Assembly: GCA_019914995.1 (NCBI GenBank)
Contig: CM034142.1
Location: 6,757,513 to 6,821,512, forward strand
Origin: Acanthochlamys bracteata
Taxonomy: Eukaryota > Streptophyta > Magnoliopsida > Pandanales > Velloziaceae
Length of the DNA: 64,000 nt
Direction: 5' to 3'
A program made the position numbers and the translations under genes. The notes under the pieces are model-generated. The model saw nothing but the letters and a program-made list of their open reading frames with translations, made no database searches and was not told the origin of the DNA. The first letter of the stretch is position 1. Each line of letters opens with the position of its first letter. Below, one piece after another: positions 1 to 11,592 of the stretch.

Positions 1-2014
1 ACATATAATTTTAAATAAATATTTTATATTTAGAAATAATTTTTAAAAATATATAAAAATTATATATCATAAAATTTTTACATATATATAATAGTTATTT
101 TTGTAAATTAAAAAATTTAAATTTATTTTTTATTTTAAACACTTTGAAACGTTATCTGAAGGGCAAAAGCAGATGTTGCATGATACTGTTGTCGGAGAAG
201 AGATCTACTGACTTTAATTAGGACAAATCATAAAATGATGAGGCATCTCTTTGGAGTTGTCCATGGTTTTGAGGTCACTAAAAAGAACACATTTAACTTT
301 TTTTTTTCCAGACAAAAACTTTCTTTAAAGAGAAATAAAGAACACATTACAGCTTTTATATTTTTAATTATTATACATATTAGGTTTATTACCAATTTAT
401 ATTTTTAAAATATGCAATATATAAATATTTTATGTATTTAAATTTCTTTAATCACAAGAAGAAAGCAAGGCTTTAAGGACTGAAAATCGCAATGCTGAAA
501 TATCGGTCGATAAAGCCTTTTACGACTAATACACATTCGGTTGGCAATTAACGTCGTTGATCAGATCACCGACTAGCATGTGAATTTAGTAGGTAAACAT
601 TACAAAATTATCTAGACATTTTGGAGAGCTTAACATCTTTTGTTATATTAATTTTTTTCATACTAAAAAATAATCAAAAATTTTACATTATAAAATATTA
701 TTATTAATTATTTTATTTTTTTAAATAAAAAACTTTTTAAGAAAAGCTTTTTTAATAAATAATTCTAAATATCTTTTAAATTAAATAACAGTTATTTATT
801 AAAAATTTAGTCGGTAAATATCGAATTTATTTGACTGATTTTTTTTTTCATCGGCAAAGACTATTTTTGTCATAGAATTAACTTAGAAACAATTTTTTAA
901 AAGAGCAAAGAAACTGTTCAAGGGACAATATAGCTAGTTCCCAATTGAATCATCTACATTGAGTGCTCTTGAATTCATTGAATGTAGAGCCATGAACTTC
1001 GTGAATTGAAGATCCTTTCACTAAACTTTTCTCATTTAATCGGTTGAAGAGGTTCTCTTGTCTGGAGTGTATTTTTTTATTTTAAAAGTGAATTTTTCAA
1101 AAATAAATTATTAAATAATATTATTTTTATATTAAAAAATAAATTGAAGTTATTTTTGTAATAAAAAATAATTTCTTAATAAAAAAAAAATTTTTTTGTG
1201 CGAAAAAATGCACATTTGAAAAAAGCGACTGTTTTATGTAGTTCATTATCCATCTATAGGACCACATGAACATGCAACTAAATGTATATAAGGGCCAGCA
1301 CATTGAATGAAATTTTTTTTTTGCATCTAAGAAACAACTATTTTTTTTAATTGAAAGACAACTATCATATGAATAATATTTGGTGTTATTTTCTCATCCA
1401 ACTAGTTTTATTTTTTCCAATGAGATCGAATTAAGGGTGTATCTGCGTGTTTAGGGACGCCATTTTGGATTAGTGCATATTTTTAAATGATAGGAATCGA
1501 GTTTTGTTAAATGAGTTCGGTGGAAGCGAGTTACGTAAAAAGTGAATTAAAAATGAGTTCAAGATAAATAAAAATACAAAAGTAATTATCAAATTTTAAA
1601 ACACACTCTTATTCTAACAACAAGCTCTGCTTATTTAAAAAAATATAAATCTAACATGAGATAAAGTTGAAAAAAAAGCCATTTTTAAACCAAACATTGA
1701 TTGGAAACACTTAAAAAAAAACTTGCTCCCTACCAAATAATTCTAATTTTCTTTGAGGTGCTTTCTTGAAAAAAGAAAATAACTTGAAACAAAAGATGTA
1801 CTAATTCTAGTTATTTAATTTGAAATCTGAAAAACTTTGGTGCTAACTTGTTTCCTCTTTGAAAGCAAAGTTCAATTGAAAGACTTGCAAAGAAAAAAGA
1901 AACAAAGAACAATTCTTTGGAGTCTCAAGTGTGTCAGTATCCTTTAAATAGTAGTTCCTTTCATAAGTCCCCACATATAACACTTTGATTGCTTGGCTTG
2001 TTGAAAAACCTTTG

Positions 2015-2275
2015 AAGAGGCATTCAAAAATATTTATAAAATAAAATTTTTTTAAATAGAAAATATTTTTATTTTTTTGAAAAATAAGTTCTAATTTTTT
2101 TATTTTTAAAAAATAATAAAAATATGTAATAAAAAAATCTCATTACATATAATTTTTCTATACTTTCTAAATTTTTAAATAAATTTTTTAAATATTTATA
2201 AAATATATATTAAAAAATATAAAATAAAAAATTGAAAAAAGACGTCGGTAAAATGCTCAACCAAAACAACCCTCG
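2015..2275. repeat. MITE copy, window-wide family
   Basis: This is a roughly 260-bp AT-rich element of the family best defined at 17,814-18,073. It shows the shared order of blocks: a TTTATAAAATAAAATTTTTT start, a central AATAATAAAAATATG-type block, a TCTAAATTTTTAAATAAA block, and an AAAAATATAAAATAAAAAA end. Its termini are degenerate. Confidence 0.55.
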
Positions 2276-2582
2276 AAACAAAATTTTGTTTGACATGAAT
2301 TAATTGATTTTGCTTGTTAAGCTAACGTAACTTTCAAACCTTTTTCTTTGTTGGGTCCCTTGATAGGAATTGAGCATTGGTTGATGGTGTTGGTCCATAA
2401 GTTTTATGATTTTTTGGAACTTAGCTATAGTTTATAATTTTGAGGGTGTGTTTTTTTCTCTCTAAAATGGCTTTTTTTAAAAAAAAATTCAGATGACTTA
2501 TTATATTTATTTTTATTAATTTACTCTTACAAACTTATTTCTTAAGAACCCTTGACAAAAAATATACCCTTTATTATGTTTA

Positions 2583-2820
2583 AGGGTGTGTTTGGAAATA
2601 TTTATAAAATAAAATTTTTTTAAAGCGAAAAAGTTTTTATCTTATTTTCAAAAATAAATTTTATATTTTATCTAAAAAAAGTAATAATAAGATTTTATAA
2701 CGTAAAAAAATATTTTATACTTTCTAAAATTTTAAATAAAATTTATAAAATATTATAAAAATTTATTAAAAAATATGAAATAAAATAGATGAGTGAAAAG
2801 TATTCTATAAGCGTTGTCAA
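2583..2820. repeat. MITE copy with GGGTGTGTTTGG end
   Basis: The left end reads GGGTGTGTTTGGAAATATTT, a Tourist/PIF-Harbinger-like terminus. The interior carries the family blocks, with the ATAACGTA variant of the centre. The right end is near AAGCGTTGTCAAATG. Confidence 0.55.
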
Positions 2821-3392
2821 ATGAAGCATAATTAAGATTTAACTCTGATTACGTAATTGAAAAATGAGAGTTTAATAGAAAACCAATTCATAATAAATTC
2901 AACTGGATTTCATGGTACCAAGTTGCCAAATACCAAAAACCATATTCAAGATAGAACACTATTCAGGTATACATGAATCAAAAACATTCTCTTTCACTAT
3001 ACAGAGAAACATAACAGTAGAATGAAAACAAATACAAGAACACAACACTGTCCATTAAAAAAATTGGACCATGTCAGTTTTAAAAATGGAACGCTGCATT
3101 CATTACTCCATCTCTTGACAAATTCTTTGCTTGTAGTTTACTTGCATCTATACTTGAAATGGTCAGAAGTTGCAGTTGCTTGCATTAAAACAGTACCAGT
3201 TTTTTTTCAGCCACAACATTTATTTCTAAGCTTTCAGAGACTTTTAGAGCTGGTTTGGTTAAAGTCAAGTGAGTTCTTTAAAATTAAATTTAAAAATAAA
3301 TTTAGTTTTTATATGTTGTTATATTTAAAATAAGTTAGAATTCAAATTTCTTGTAGAAAAATTTGAATTCGGATTAAATTTTAATACACACC

Positions 3393-3795
3393 GAGGCGTT
3401 TGGGAGTGTTTATGAACTAAAATTTTTATAGAATAGAACGTATTTTTATCCTTATAAAAAACAAATTTTATTTTTTTATTTTTAAAATAATAATAAAAAT
3501 ATGCAATAAAAATTTTTATTATGTAAATTTTTTTACACTTTCTAAGGTAATTTTAGAAGTATTTTTCAACTTATTTTCGTTCTAAATTTTTAGTTCATAT
3601 TTTCTAATAAATTTATAATAATATTTTACAAATTTTTTAAAAAAATTAAATAAATACAGATGCTATAAAATCTTATTAATAATTATTTTTATTATTTTTT
3701 AGATAAAAAAATATAAAACTACCTTTCAAAATTCTTATAATTTCTTTCGTATTAAAATATTTTTTTTCATAAGTATTCCCAAACATCTGCTTATG
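3393..3795. repeat. Two abutting MITE copies in opposite orientation
   Basis: A plus-oriented copy starts with GCGTTTGGGAGTGTTTATGA and carries the ATATGCAATAAAAA centre. It runs into a second copy in reverse orientation, which ends with CATAAGTATTCCCAAACATC. Together they form an inverted pair able to fold into a long hairpin. Internal borders are uncertain. Confidence 0.5.
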
Positions 3796-4593
3796 CAAGA
3801 CAACAAGAGTTGCAGCAAAGTCATGAACAAGTTCAGTAACATTACAACTAACGATTAGCAATATATACTTAGATTTTCTAGAAAGCTGCAGCAGAAAGAA
3901 ACTCTGATCATGCTCAATCATTAATGATATCTTTTAGACTACATATACACTACGTGGTTAATTGGAAACCCTACAAAAGTCCTAAAAAATAAAACAAAAA
4001 ATTAAAGAAGAAAAAAAATTAAGAGGACCAGTAGTTGGACCACAGTAGTATACATAAGCTGTAAGCTGCAGCAGCAAAGCTGAAAGCAATCCTGGCAACA
4101 TGTTAGCTCTCCAGATCATGTACAGCTCTTTGCAAAGAGTTAAAGGGTGAAGCAAGCAAAAGACATCAACTGGCTTCATTGCTCTAGGTAGGAACAAAGT
4201 TATGCCGCAGCAGAACTTCAGAGGAGAGATTTAATAGAGCACTAATGGAAGTTGTTGCATTCAAAGACCTCGCTACTTTATAAGGACCACTTTTATCTCA
4301 TTGGGACTGTGGCTTGTACTACGATTATGCAAGCTTCCCAGATCTTAGATATCTGCTGAAATCCACTGTTTTGGGCCCATAGATGTGGACGCTTGCAGTT
4401 TAACCTAGGGGAATGTGTTAGTAGAGAATAAACAAAATGATTTCAATCTCAAACAACCGGAAAATATTTGATAGATTTAATGTAAAAATCACAAGAACTA
4501 GATAGAACTTGTTATAGAGACAAAAGATACTGTTAAGTGGATCATGTACATAAAGCGAGTTGATTCTGGATATTGTAGTGCAAATTTCAAGTT

Positions 4594-7500
4594 TCATAAC
4601 CTGGAATTTTCATTGCTTGAATGATGAGTGTGGCCTTCTTCAATATATCTTGTAACTTGTGATATAGCATAACGTGATGCAGTAGAAGTAGTATAATTGG
4701 ATGTCACTGAGAGCTGTGTAAATTTTGGTAAGGTATATCCTGTGGGCATTGAGAATAACCAGTTTAGGTTTATGGGCAACGATAACCAAATACATCACAC
4801 ATAAAGAAAGCAACTTTTGAAGAGTACACACTAGTATGAAAAAATAACAAGAATATTCGACAGAAGCAAGCACATTATGCAGGAAGGGTAATCCTACCAG
4901 CCAGATCACTGTAGATCAATTTTTTAAACTAATGACAGGTTGATGATACGGAAATAGACGGCTATACTTCAGAAGCTCATTAGCTTTAAGCAAGGGTAGG
5001 GGACATAAAAGTATGAACTAAAGAATCTGATTAAACATGAAAGAGAAACTACGTGCCACATATGCAATTTTCAGGTGGTTAGGGGACAGTTAAGACACAA
5101 ATAGGTCTCCTTATGTACGCGGGAAGCCCTTGAGCAGCTCACATGCCTCAAATCAAGAATTCCTAACTTGGAATTCTACAGTCGCTACTTTATCCCTTAG
5201 AATTATCACAAACCACGTACCACTAGTTTTCCATAGCGCATCTAGACCAAACTACCTAAAATATCAAGGTTTCTGCTACTATCAACAATCTAAATGCTAG
5301 TGGTTTCAGCAAACAAAAGAACTTTAGGGATACTGGGCAGAGGGCATGGTGACCGTAGGCGATAGACAGGAGGGAGCAGACAACACCAGAGAGAGCATTT
5401 TGTAGCACTATCACAATTTGGATGAGTTTGTTTCATGAACCTATTGATTATGGGTTACATTATAACGTAAATTATGCTAGATAAGCCAAATCTGATTATA
5501 TTGAGTCACATTTAACTAGAACCTCCTAACAAGGAAGCCCCTTATTACAATGATCTCATCTCTGAGTTATGTTTAAACAAGAATCCTTATTTGGGTAAGA
5601 TGCGTAATTGGAGCTTGTAAATTATCTCTCTAGAACTGCTAAGGATCATAACTATCTGTGATACTCCACAATCAAAGAAGCAATGAACGGATTTCAAAAA
5701 CATGCTGCAATTTGAGAACAGTTTACAGCAAAACTATATAAGAGTGTGACACATGAGCATGTGTCAGGGCATGCTTGATACGTAAGTTGTTACCTCCAAA
5801 TGCACCACTAGCTCCTGCATACAAAAGCAGTGATGGAACCTGTCCCAAAATGGCAAACAAAGTAATAAGCAACATAGAACGCACAATTGGGTTCATCAAA
5901 TGGCAAAACAAGCAACATAATTGTGTCACCTTCAACAAGAAAACTAAGTTTGTTTTCCAGAAATAGCAGCTTAGAGTCAGAACAACAACTTAACAGCAGG
6001 AAGTGATTGGAAGGAAAGGAACTGGAACTGATGCATCGCTTGGAATTTTGTACAAAGCAAACGAGAAGTAATGTTTAGCTATTATTAAATTTGAGAATTG
6101 TAGGATAATCCCATATACTTCTTTTCATCAAATAATTACAGTCTCGAGTACGCTGCTACAGAAACATGCAAATATTTGGAATTCTCACATTCAAGTAGCC
6201 CATGCCGAAAGCATACCAAATACCTACTTTCCTAGAAGATGAAAAAATTGGTTATTACTTTCTTAGAAGATAGGTTCATTTTCCAGACATCATACACTGG
6301 ATTCAGAGTGTGCCAGCCCAAACAGCAAAGACCAAACTAGAGAATTCATACTCTATTTTGTGAAGTGCCAAAAGCAAAATCATGGTTCTGAGCATTCTTG
6401 TTTCTTGCTGCAAGGTTGCATTAACTAATCCTCAATAGATACATGCAACGTATTCATCTGCAACCATAGTTGTGGCAAATGGATAATTTGCCTGGCGTCC
6501 GGAAGTAAAACTAATTGATTTTACAATGAAATGTCTAAAAACTTAGTCACTGTTCAAGGATAGGACATGGCCACCTAGGTTGGAGCCTCAGCATCTCAAA
6601 GATAACCAAGTAAGAATGATTGGCAGCAGCAGATACTGAATAAAAGACATAAAATTGCATGAAAAAAAAAAAAAGATAAAATATGGAAGACAACCTACTG
6701 ATCAAATTCTATCAAACTAATGAGGTCTTCTCTAGATTACTCCAGTTTATGAAAATGGATCGCACACCAAGGTAAGTATTACTAATGTTACAAACTCTGA
6801 GTAGACTTCCTACAACTAGGAGTGAGCTTCTTAGGGCATCTCCACGCGGATTTGGGTAATGTATCACCACCCTTGCAACTATTTACCCTTTTAGTATGTT
6901 CTCCATATAGGTCACTCTATGCAGTATAAAAGGACTGAAATGCAATGAATGCATTTGGCACAAGTAGGAACAAAAAATATCACAAAACAAAAGAAGCTCT
7001 TTGCACTAAGTGGTCTAGGGCACAACAAATGTACACATTTAAGCACAAGAGATTGGATATGAAGTATATAACATGGCTCTACCTACCTTTTGATAAGCAT
7101 CTATACAAGCACAGTTTTCGAACAAGTAACTATTCATAACACATAACCAATTGAAAGTACTTTCATGCTTACAGAAAAACCTCAGGAATCAAGAGAACAA
7201 AGCTTCTTCAAACAATTACCCCTATTAGAGTAGGCAACCATTTGGGACCATTCACTTTCTTCTACAAATATGGGATTCCTGCATAAGAAGTCACAAAACC
7301 CACAAACATTTCATTGACATAGACTAAACCGTACCAACTTATAGTAATAAAAGTGACAAAAATCATTGTTTTTTCTACCAGTATTCATAGCATGCGTCGC
7401 CCCGACTCCTGTCCCAGCCTACTCAAAGATTCAAACCAAAGCATGAAATCCAATATTACAACATGTCCCAGTTCAACTAATCAACCTTTACTCCAAATAA

Positions 7501-8184
7501 ACCTTAAAATTCAAAACAAATGCGTACAACCAGAGCAAAATAAAAGCGTAGTCTTATATTACCACTAAGGTGGCATTGTGCAAAACTGGAGCTATTTCGT
7601 ACTCTGCTTTACCCTGCAAACTTTTTACGCACATAATCAGGATCATCTATCTATAAACTCACAAACATAAGAACAAATTTTCACAAAAAAGTGAGTCAAA
7701 ACATGAGTTCAAGAAACAAAACACTGAAAACTCAGATTAAAATCAAACAAGAGCAAATGAAATTTTTCTTGAAAACCAAGATATAAAATTGATTGCCGAT
7801 TCAAAAAACCGACACCAAACTAGAATTCCATAATTGAACAACAACTAGAACAAGATTTCATCACCAATGGATTCATAAAATATTTATCACAGAATCAAAC
7901 AACAACGAGGACGAAATCTTTTTTAAAAACTCAGATGTAAAATCGATTATTAACTCATAAAACCAGAAAAGAATTCAACATTTTCAAGTAACTCAACTAC
8001 AAAAAGAACAAATTTTCACCCAAATAAAAACTTCATTAAAAGAACAAAGAAAAAGTCTTACCGCAGAGTTCAAAGAAGAGAGGCAACGAGGGCAACGAGC
8101 ATTGCCAAGATCGGGATTGATTGTTGGATCGTGATGCAGATTTCCTCGCCTGAGCTTCTCCTCATAAACCTCTCGAGTTCCCAT
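4594..8184 (-). CDS. Conserved plant small membrane protein gene, in-frame TAG
   Basis: Six exons can be joined with matching phases: 8062-8184, 7563-7613, 7379-7418, 7220-7278, 5794-5839 and 4594-4739, totalling 465 nt (154 codons plus stop). The N-terminus begins MGTREVYEEKLRRGNL and has one CPRC motif. Near the middle is GPKWL, followed by a hydrophobic stretch (VPSLLLYAGASGAFGG) likely to span a membrane, and the tail is polar. I recognise this as a conserved plant protein of unknown function, and recalled relatives line up exon by exon. Codon 77 is TAG (7262-7264 on the plus strand), where I recall glutamine, so as read only a 76-residue product results. It could be a recent null allele, a sequencing error, or a gene spliced differently. 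No function is assigned. Confidence 0.6.
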
Positions 8185-8599
8185 TAATTAGTGGCGATCT
8201 AAAAACAAAACAAAAGAACAATTCTTTTTCTTGCAAAGCTCTAAAGAAAATTTATAGATAGACAGATTATTTGCAGTACACAGCTTCTAATATCTCCTTC
8301 ACTCACAACCAGCAAAGTTTTTCCATGAAAACATACAAATCATCCTTTGCAGTAAACTATTTCTTTCGAAAAATAATTATTTTTGCTTAGATGAATAATA
8401 CCAGTGTTGGAGGTGATGATCGATTTCGGTCACGATTTTTGGTTGAGTTGTTTACTGGATTTGATACACAAAACTTCATCCAAACACTGATTAGAACCTT
8501 TTTTTTTAGAGCAGCTTTTCAGAAATTAAGGATGCTTCAAACTATACTACTAAAGAGTGTCCAGATAGGCCCTCCTTGTGTTGGATATAAGAATGAATT

Positions 8600-8755
8600 A
8601 GGGAAACACGTTTTAAAAAAACACTTTTCAATTATTTTAATTCATATTTTTTAATAAATTTTTTAAATATTTATAAAATTTATCTTTTAAAATATAATAA
8701 AAATATTTTTTATTTTAAAAATATATTTTTTAAAAGCACTTCCGAACTCCCTCAG
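8600..8755. repeat. MITE fragment, reverse orientation
   Basis: The block TTTTTTAATAAATTTTTTAA followed by TTTATAAAATTTATC and the end TTTTAAAAGCACTTCCGAAC are the reverse complement of the window's MITE family. It is shorter than full-length copies. Confidence 0.4.
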
Positions 8756-9187
8756 ATTGATCCTACATAGACAAAAAATTAAAATAAAAAATAGTTAGAG
8801 TTTTTAAATCTATCGGTTTAATTTTGTTAAATTAGATTAGATTTTCTAATATATGTTTCGAACATTAAAGTCGAATTCTTATCTTAGGTAGCTCTTTGGG
8901 CATTATCTCCCTAATACATTGGTAGGTTTCGAGAATCAAAGGATATTCCATTTTGTTTTTTAACAATACATTGCATTTTTATAAAGTTTTATGTTATAAG
9001 GATGATTTGATGATGATGCAAATAATGTTCCTTTGTTTAGAGTGGGGAAAATGTTAGATTTCCACTAACAATAGTATATAAGTGTTATCAACATGACATA
9101 AGATGATTAGATTATAAGCACCAAGTTTCAACTCAAATTGTTACAATTTGCCACTAATCAACAAACCGGTATATAATTCAGTATAAA

Positions 9188-9430
9188 TTAGGAAGCATTT
9201 GGGAGTGCTTATAAAGTAAAATTTTTCTAAGATAAAAAATATTTTTAATTTTTTGAAAAATAAATTTTATTTTTTTATTTTCAAAAAATAATAAAAATAT
9301 GCAATAAAAAGATTTTACTACGTATAATTTTTCTATATTTTCTAAATTTTTAAATAAATTTTTTAAATACCTATAAAATATGTATTGAAAAATATAAAAT
9401 AAAAAATTGAAAAGAAAATGCACCCTACAT
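9188..9430. repeat. MITE copy
   Basis: The start (AGCATTTGGGAGTGCTTATA), the ATATGCAATAAAAAGATTTT centre and the TTGAAAAG end are typical of the family. The right end reads AATGCACCCTAC, complementary to the GTTTGG-type left end. Confidence 0.55.
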
Positions 9431-9475
9431 CATATATCAATATAATTATACTTTGTCATTAGATCAACGAAGAGA

Positions 9476-9715
9476 TGTCCGAAAATGTTTATAAAATAAA
9501 ATTTTTTAAAACAGAAAATATTTTTTTATAGAAAATAAGCTATATTTTTTTATCTAAAATAATAATAAATAATAATAAGATCTATAACTTATAATTTTTT
9601 TTATATTCTCTAAATTTTTGAATAAATTTTATAGAATGTTCTAAAAAATTTATTATAAACTATGAAATAAAATAGAGAAGCGAAAAGTACCCCATAAGCA
9701 ATACCAAACGACACC
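9476..9715. repeat. MITE copy, variant subfamily
   Basis: This copy lies in tandem about 45 bp after the previous element. It has AATGTTTATAAAATAAAATT at the left, a variant centre without the ATGCAATA block, and CCATAAGCAATACCAAACG at the right. Confidence 0.5.
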
Positions 9716-9945
9716 GAAAAGTGATATATAATTCCATATAAAGTAGATCATATATCAATATAAATTCATAAAAGTAAGTTAAAAATAGACAGAATTAGAG
9801 ACATAATAGAAATGTAGAAGTTTGAGAAGGCAAGTAACATAGTGATCCATGACTAGGATTACACATTGATTGGTAATGATGTTAGCAATTATTTTTTGCT
9901 AATGCTTTGCTTTATTCACTATAGCTTTTTTTTTTTTAATTTCTC

Positions 9946-9954
9946 CTATTTAAG
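9946..9954 (+). promoter_or_regulatory. TATA-like box of the DUF716 gene
   Basis: CTATTTAAG lies about 70 bp before the ATG at 10,025, a plausible core promoter spacing. It is inferred from position only. Confidence 0.35.
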
Positions 9955-10024
9955 AATGAGAAGAGCAACACTAGAGAGCAGAGAGTGGTAATAGTGCTAG
10001 CAGCAACAACTTAGATCTTGCACA

Positions 10025-10885
10025 ATGGGGACATTTTTAGGACACTTTGTTCCTGGCATGGCATTTGCAGTTCTTGGCATTTGGCATTTGATCAACACCA
10101 TCAAGTCATACAAGCTCAAAGGCCCTTCAAGCTTTTCATCGAACACTTGGTACTCATTCACAGCCAACAATTCTCTAAGACATCTAGAGCTCTACTTCAT
10201 TCTAACATTCTCAGTCTTCGCCATAAGCGTGCAATTCTCACACTTCCCTTTACCTTTAGATGGTCTTGAGCACGCAGCAATGTACTTTCACTTAGCCATC
10301 TACGCGTTTGTTGCGTTAGTAGCAGACGTCTGTCAGACAACATGTGATACTCTATCTCCTCTTGTTGCGCCAGTTGCAGCTTCTGTGCTTGCTCAAGAAG
10401 TGTTCTTACTCCATTTTCACTCTACTGACCATATTGGTGTAGAGGGTCACTACCACCAGTTACTGCAACTAATAGCAATCATATGTTTTCTTGCAACGAT
10501 CACAACTATAACCTATCCTGCTAGTTTTGCATCAGCAGTAGTGAGGTCAGGATCAATATTAGCTCAGGGGATATGGTTCATGATCATGGGATTGGCCTTA
10601 TGGGTACCTAAGCTAGTTCCAGAGGGATGCCATACTGCTACCTTAAAAAATGTACATGCCCATGGCGCAGTGACATGTACCACAAAAGAAGCTGGTACCA
10701 GAGCTACGGCGTTGGCCAACCTCCACTTTAGCTGGATGGTCGCCGGAATTTGGATCTTGATCGCCGGTCTCTGCGTCGGACAAGGTTGCAAGTGCAAAGA
10801 GTACAAAGAGCTTGACAGTGATCCGGGGGTGGTGATTTTGAGCCATGTCTCTGAGCACCATGGACTAAAGCAAATTGAATCCTAG
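10025..10885 (+). CDS. DUF716 / TMEM45-like multi-pass membrane protein
   Basis: This is a single-exon gene of 286 codons ending in TAG. The first ATG follows an in-frame leader without other starts. The protein shows DUF716 family hallmarks: an N-terminal HFVPGMAF...GIWHLIN segment (about residues 7-24), HLELYF near residue 52, GLEHAAMYFH near residue 80, and LHFHSTDHIGVEGHYHQLLQ near residues 129-148. About six to seven hydrophobic segments cover the length, and the tail is short and charged. Mammalian TMEM45 and plant proteins noted in virus-response studies share this domain, but no biochemical role is established. Members are usually 270-300 residues, so this copy looks complete. It is not operonic, and its neighbours are an AT-rich MITE field and the NF-YA gene on the other strand. 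Confidence 0.88.
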   Translation: MGTFLGHFVPGMAFAVLGIWHLINTIKSYKLKGPSSFSSNTWYSFTANNSLRHLELYFILTFSVFAISVQFSHFPLPLDGLEHAAMYFHLAIYAFVALVADVCQTTCDTLSPLVAPVAASVLAQEVFLLHFHSTDHIGVEGHYHQLLQLIAIICFLATITTITYPASFASAVVRSGSILAQGIWFMIMGLALWVPKLVPEGCHTATLKNVHAHGAVTCTTKEAGTRATALANLHFSWMVAGIWILIAGLCVGQGCKCKEYKELDSDPGVVILSHVSEHHGLKQIES

Positions 10886-11450
10886 ATACATAAGATAGTA
10901 AGTATTTTGAATGATGTGATTATTACTGTAAATACTAATATTAACGAAATAAATGTCATGATCTAATACAACATCTCAATGGAAATATATGTAAATGATG
11001 TTGCTAAGCTTGTTGAAAGTTTCAATTGAATGCCATCAACAGAGAGCTTCTCCTAAATTCAAGACATTTTTTGGTTTAGTTCTAAATAAGTTGTCTTTCC
11101 ATTGTTTTTAAAATGTTATAAACTAGTTATAAAAGCAGGTGCAAAAAATTTTCCAAGAGCACTACTCTAAGGGACTGTTTGGCACTAGTTAATTTCATTT
11201 CATCTTTCTATTTTAATTTTTTGTGAAAGAAAGTGAATTATGAAATCTTAGTTTTCACTAGTTTTTTAAATTCAATCCATTTCTTACAAAAATCAAAAGT
11301 TCAAAAAGAACTTCCCCATTATTCATGATCTTTGATGCCGACGGAATCTGAAATAAAAATTTGAATACCATAACAATAACGATAACATTTTCAAGCCAAA
11401 TGCCGCAATTATCTTGCAACATTATATACACTACAAAGTTTGCCAAGAAT
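10886..11450. other. 3' flanks of two convergent genes
   Basis: This segment holds the likely 3' UTR of the DUF716 gene, with AATAAA-like signals near 10,948 (GAAATAAATG), and the distal 3' UTR or spacer of the NF-YA gene. No further gene is visible. Confidence 0.4.
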
Positions 11451-11513
11451 CAAATCTTCCCGGAAGTTATTCCAGTTCATAGGACGTTATTGAACGGCCA
11501 CATTAATTGACAA

Positions 11514-11534
11514 AAGCCAAGGATGAATTGCCCA
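11514..11534 (-). promoter_or_regulatory. miR169 target site in the NF-YA 3' UTR
   Basis: On the plus strand the bases AGCCAAGGATGA followed by ATTGCCC match mature miR169 at 18 of 21 positions, with differences at miRNA positions 1, 14 and 20. The NF-YA mRNA is transcribed from the minus strand, so it carries the complement, that is, the target. It lies about 60 nt after the stop codon. miR169 control through the 3' UTR is well established for plant NF-YA genes, so location and sequence agree. Confidence 0.88.
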
Positions 11535-11592
11535 GGAACCTTCACTACACATCGCCCAAGTCATTGGCAGCCACTTACCCTGCCTAGTATCT

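Larger units (their letters stand above)
1..3390. other. AT-rich intergenic region, no gene seen
   Basis: This stretch is very AT-rich. Only short, low-complexity reading frames occur and none resembles a known protein. It holds at least two MITE copies (about 2,015-2,275 and 2,583-2,820) and many homopolymer runs. The short frame at 3,022-3,333 shows no conserved motif and runs into the next MITE, so it is not called as a gene. Confidence 0.6.

Noticed and set aside
3022..3333. 103-codon frame in the left spacer
   Set aside because: Low-complexity composition, no recognised motif, and it ends in AT-rich repeat sequence.
9178..9423. 81-codon minus-strand frame rich in Phe, Lys and Ile
   Set aside because: Lies entirely within a MITE copy.
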